Part shown: piece after piece, positions 7,241 through 9,172 of the stretch
Layout: each line of letters starts with the position of its first letter
How positions within the stretch are numbered: position 1 is the stretch's first letter
Origin: Proteiniphilum sp. UBA4977
GTDB lineage: Bacteria > Bacteroidota > Bacteroidia > Bacteroidales > Dysgonomonadaceae
DNA length: 9,172 nt
NCBI GenBank assembly: GCA_002398565.1
Contig: DGZP01000053.1
Location: 22,836-32,007, forward strand
Direction of reading: 5' to 3'
The notes under the pieces: generated by a model
What the model saw: only the letters and a program-made list of their open reading frames with translations
Database searches by the model: none
Told to the model about the DNA's origin: nothing
Made by a program: the position numbers and the translations under genes

Positions 7241-9172
7241 CTACGGTGTTTTTATAAATCGGACAGAAATAGGGTTCATGAACTGATTGCCCTGATAATT
7301 CTTTCCCCGGAGAGAACACTCAAACTCATCTTTCGTTAATGTGATGCTACCGGCATACACACTGTTTGTCCCTTTTCTTTCGGGGTGTGGGGGATAGTTA
7401 ACCGTGAAATTTTTGCCGGCAACATGTATGCATACCTCCCCCGTATCGGCATCTTCAACCGTGTTATAATCCAGGAAGAGATCATATTTTGCAGGTTTAT
7501 TGATTCTTACTTTCCATCGCATCCATTGATCGTCCTTTTTCCAGTTTGTCACGTAATTCCTGTTGACCTTTCCATCGCCAAACCGTAACCCACTGCCCAT
7601 TAGTTCGGCATCAAAGGTGAACAGTGTATTGTCGCCGGTGTCGTCCAACAGCCGGATCGGATAGGACTTTTTTGTTTTTTTTACAGCAAACGCAACGATG
7701 GTGTTTATCGAATCCGGGGCGTTTGCAGGCAGATAGACTGCTACATCCTTGTCATTTACCCGCGAAAAAGAGACTCTCTTTTGTTGAGGATCCGAAACAA
7801 TCCAGGCTTTGCCAATGTCAGAAGTCAGTCCCCCGACAGTGAGAATGCCGTTTTTTGGCCATTGATGTACGTGAGCATACAGGGTATCGCCCTTTTGGGT
7901 TGTTACGCCCCACGATTGCAGGGGTAAATCTGTTTTTTGAGCGCCATAGATTGCATCACCGTTTATCTTTAACCATTTTCCAATTTCGAGACAGATTGTG
8001 GCATCTACTTCATCCCATCTTCCGTTACCCATCGGGCCCACGTTCAATAAAATATTTCCCCCTTTTGCTACCGCGGAAGAGAGCAAGCGCACGAAATGGC
8101 TTACCGGCTTGCGTTCTCTGTCCACGATGCTGTATCCGTAAGATTCGTTGGTTGTGGGAATAGATTCCCAAAAGCCCGGCGTGGGATAAAGGTGCGCCGC
8201 ACGATCGCCTGTATTTGCATAGTCGCCTAAGTTTTTATCGGCAAAACGAGCCAACCGGCCATTTACGACAATTTTGTTTTCCGGATCTATTTCCCGGATA
8301 GCCTCCAATATGCGAATGTTTTGGTATAGCGGTAATTTGTGGGGTGTGTCAAACCACATCAGATCAGGATCGTATTTTTTAATCAACTCTTGTATTTGAG
8401 GAATTGATTTTTCTCTGACGTATTTATCGGCCATGGGAAGATAGTCCGGCCGTGTCAGCCACCAATCGCTTCCCCCTACCAAACGGTCGCCCCCGGGATG
8501 ATCGGGGTACTCCCAATCATTTCCCGGCGCACACGGATGTTCCCAATCGAAGGCATGGGAATAATAAAATCCGAACTTGATGCCATATTTTCGGGCAGCC
8601 TCCCGAAGTGCGGTCATGGGATCTTTATTATACTTTGTCAGCGACATATCATAGGGGTAGACGTCCGAAAAGTACATGGCAAATCCATCGTGATGCTTGG
8701 CCGTAATGACCACGTATTTCATGCCGGCATCGCGAATCGTTTGCATCCATTCATCCGCATCAAAATCTACCGGATTAAAAGGAAGAACCAGCTCCTTGAT
8801 ATACTTCACCAGAGGAATTTGAGCTTTGCGCATGAGATGTTCCGTATAACCTCCCACCTTTTTTCCTTCCCACATTCCTGCAGGAACGGAATAGACACCC
8901 CAATGGATAAAGCACCCGAATTTTGCATCGGCATACCACTCCATGCGTTGGCCGAGATTTTCCTGTGATTTTGTCCACCAGGTTGCGTAGGCCTCTGCCA
9001 CGGCTTCTTTATCTTGTGGTAACTGTAGCTTCTCCAGGATGGCCATACCTTGTTCGTCCCCTTTGTTTTGCGATTGTACTGTCAATGAAAGGAGGAAAAA
9101 CAGGCCGATAAATTGCCAACATGTTCTCATATCTGCAATTAATCGTGAACTTTTCGATTCACTTGTTTTCAT
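7241..9172 (-). CDS. GH29 alpha-L-fucosidase, secreted (first gene of the run)
   Basis: Predicted retaining alpha-L-fucosidase releasing terminal L-fucose from oligosaccharides outside the cytoplasm. GH29 landmarks visible along the barrel are FIHWG (88-92), KHHDGF (159-164), GFYYS (201-205), the nucleophile motif WFDTP with Asp275, WES with Glu336 as candidate acid/base, and GGNILLNVGP (371-380). A beta-sandwich follows (about 420-500), then a C-terminal beta-rich domain (about 505-643) that resembles the tail of the other fucosidase in this window. Compared with that paralogue it has a loop about 16 residues longer after GFYYS (about 210-250), rich in Trp, Gly and Asp, that probably shapes the active-site entrance. 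The first ATG is flush with the window edge. Met15 (ATG at 9130) gives a textbook signal peptide (FIGLFFLLSL then VQS before Gln35), so translation may really begin there, or even upstream of the window. Family assignment is firm; linkage specificity is unknown. Confidence 0.93.
   Translation of the reverse strand: MKTSESKSSRLIADMRTCWQFIGLFFLLSLTVQSQNKGDEQGMAILEKLQLPQDKEAVAEAYATWWTKSQENLGQRMEWYADAKFGCFIHWGVYSVPAGMWEGKKVGGYTEHLMRKAQIPLVKYIKELVLPFNPVDFDADEWMQTIRDAGMKYVVITAKHHDGFAMYFSDVYPYDMSLTKYNKDPMTALREAARKYGIKFGFYYSHAFDWEHPCAPGNDWEYPDHPGGDRLVGGSDWWLTRPDYLPMADKYVREKSIPQIQELIKKYDPDLMWFDTPHKLPLYQNIRILEAIREIDPENKIVVNGRLARFADKNLGDYANTGDRAAHLYPTPGFWESIPTTNESYGYSIVDRERKPVSHFVRLLSSAVAKGGNILLNVGPMGNGRWDEVDATICLEIGKWLKINGDAIYGAQKTDLPLQSWGVTTQKGDTLYAHVHQWPKNGILTVGGLTSDIGKAWIVSDPQQKRVSFSRVNDKDVAVYLPANAPDSINTIVAFAVKKTKKSYPIRLLDDTGDNTLFTFDAELMGSGLRFGDGKVNRNYVTNWKKDDQWMRWKVRINKPAKYDLFLDYNTVEDADTGEVCIHVAGKNFTVNYPPHPERKGTNSVYAGSITLTKDEFECSLRGKNYQGNQFMNPISVRFIKTP

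Noticed and set aside
7231..7253. Inverted repeat AAAAAC/GTTTTT at the end of the first fucosidase as a terminator
   Set aside because: Six pairs, five of them A-T, around an 11-base loop is too weak, and the next gene follows closely in the same direction; an internal terminator is not supported.

Overview
The window looks like Bacteroidota DNA from a carbohydrate-degrading (polysaccharide utilisation) locus. The reasons are the lipoprotein and signal-peptide styles, A-rich translation starts without strong Shine-Dalgarno sequences, and the family content. All supported genes lie on the minus strand, with gaps of 66, 26, 1 and 56 bases, so they read as one transcription unit running from right to left. 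The genus cannot be assigned from sequence alone. No SusC/SusD pair, regulator, sulfatase, polysaccharide lyase or sugar kinase is visible, so only part of a larger locus is shown, and the promoter lies beyond the right edge.

In transcription order (right to left): (1) a secreted GH29 alpha-L-fucosidase of 643 aa, whose first ATG is the last three bases of the window; (2) a Tat-exported Gfo/Idh/MocA-family NAD(P)-dependent oxidoreductase, 447 aa; (3) a lipoprotein GH88 unsaturated glucuronyl hydrolase, 414 aa; (4) an exported GH2 beta-glycosidase, 822 aa, beginning one base after the GH88 stop; (5) a second, divergent GH29 alpha-L-fucosidase, 595 aa; (6) a possible 51-codon ORF overlapping that stop by four bases (ATGA), perhaps a gene remnant. 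The last 93 bases (1-93) are A+T-rich with no gene that I recognise.

Together the enzymes fit periplasmic or cell-surface trimming of oligosaccharides that carry fucose, a beta-linked sugar or uronic acid, and a 4,5-unsaturated uronic acid left by a lyase encoded elsewhere. The two fucosidases would remove terminal fucose, GH88 the unsaturated uronate, and GH2 the beta-linked residue. The least expected member is the exported oxidoreductase. Relatives of this fold take part in redox-assisted glycoside cleavage (GH109-type chemistry and 3-keto-glycoside pathways), so it may act on the same glycan and not as an ordinary cytoplasmic dehydrogenase. The substrate identity and this redox role are inference.
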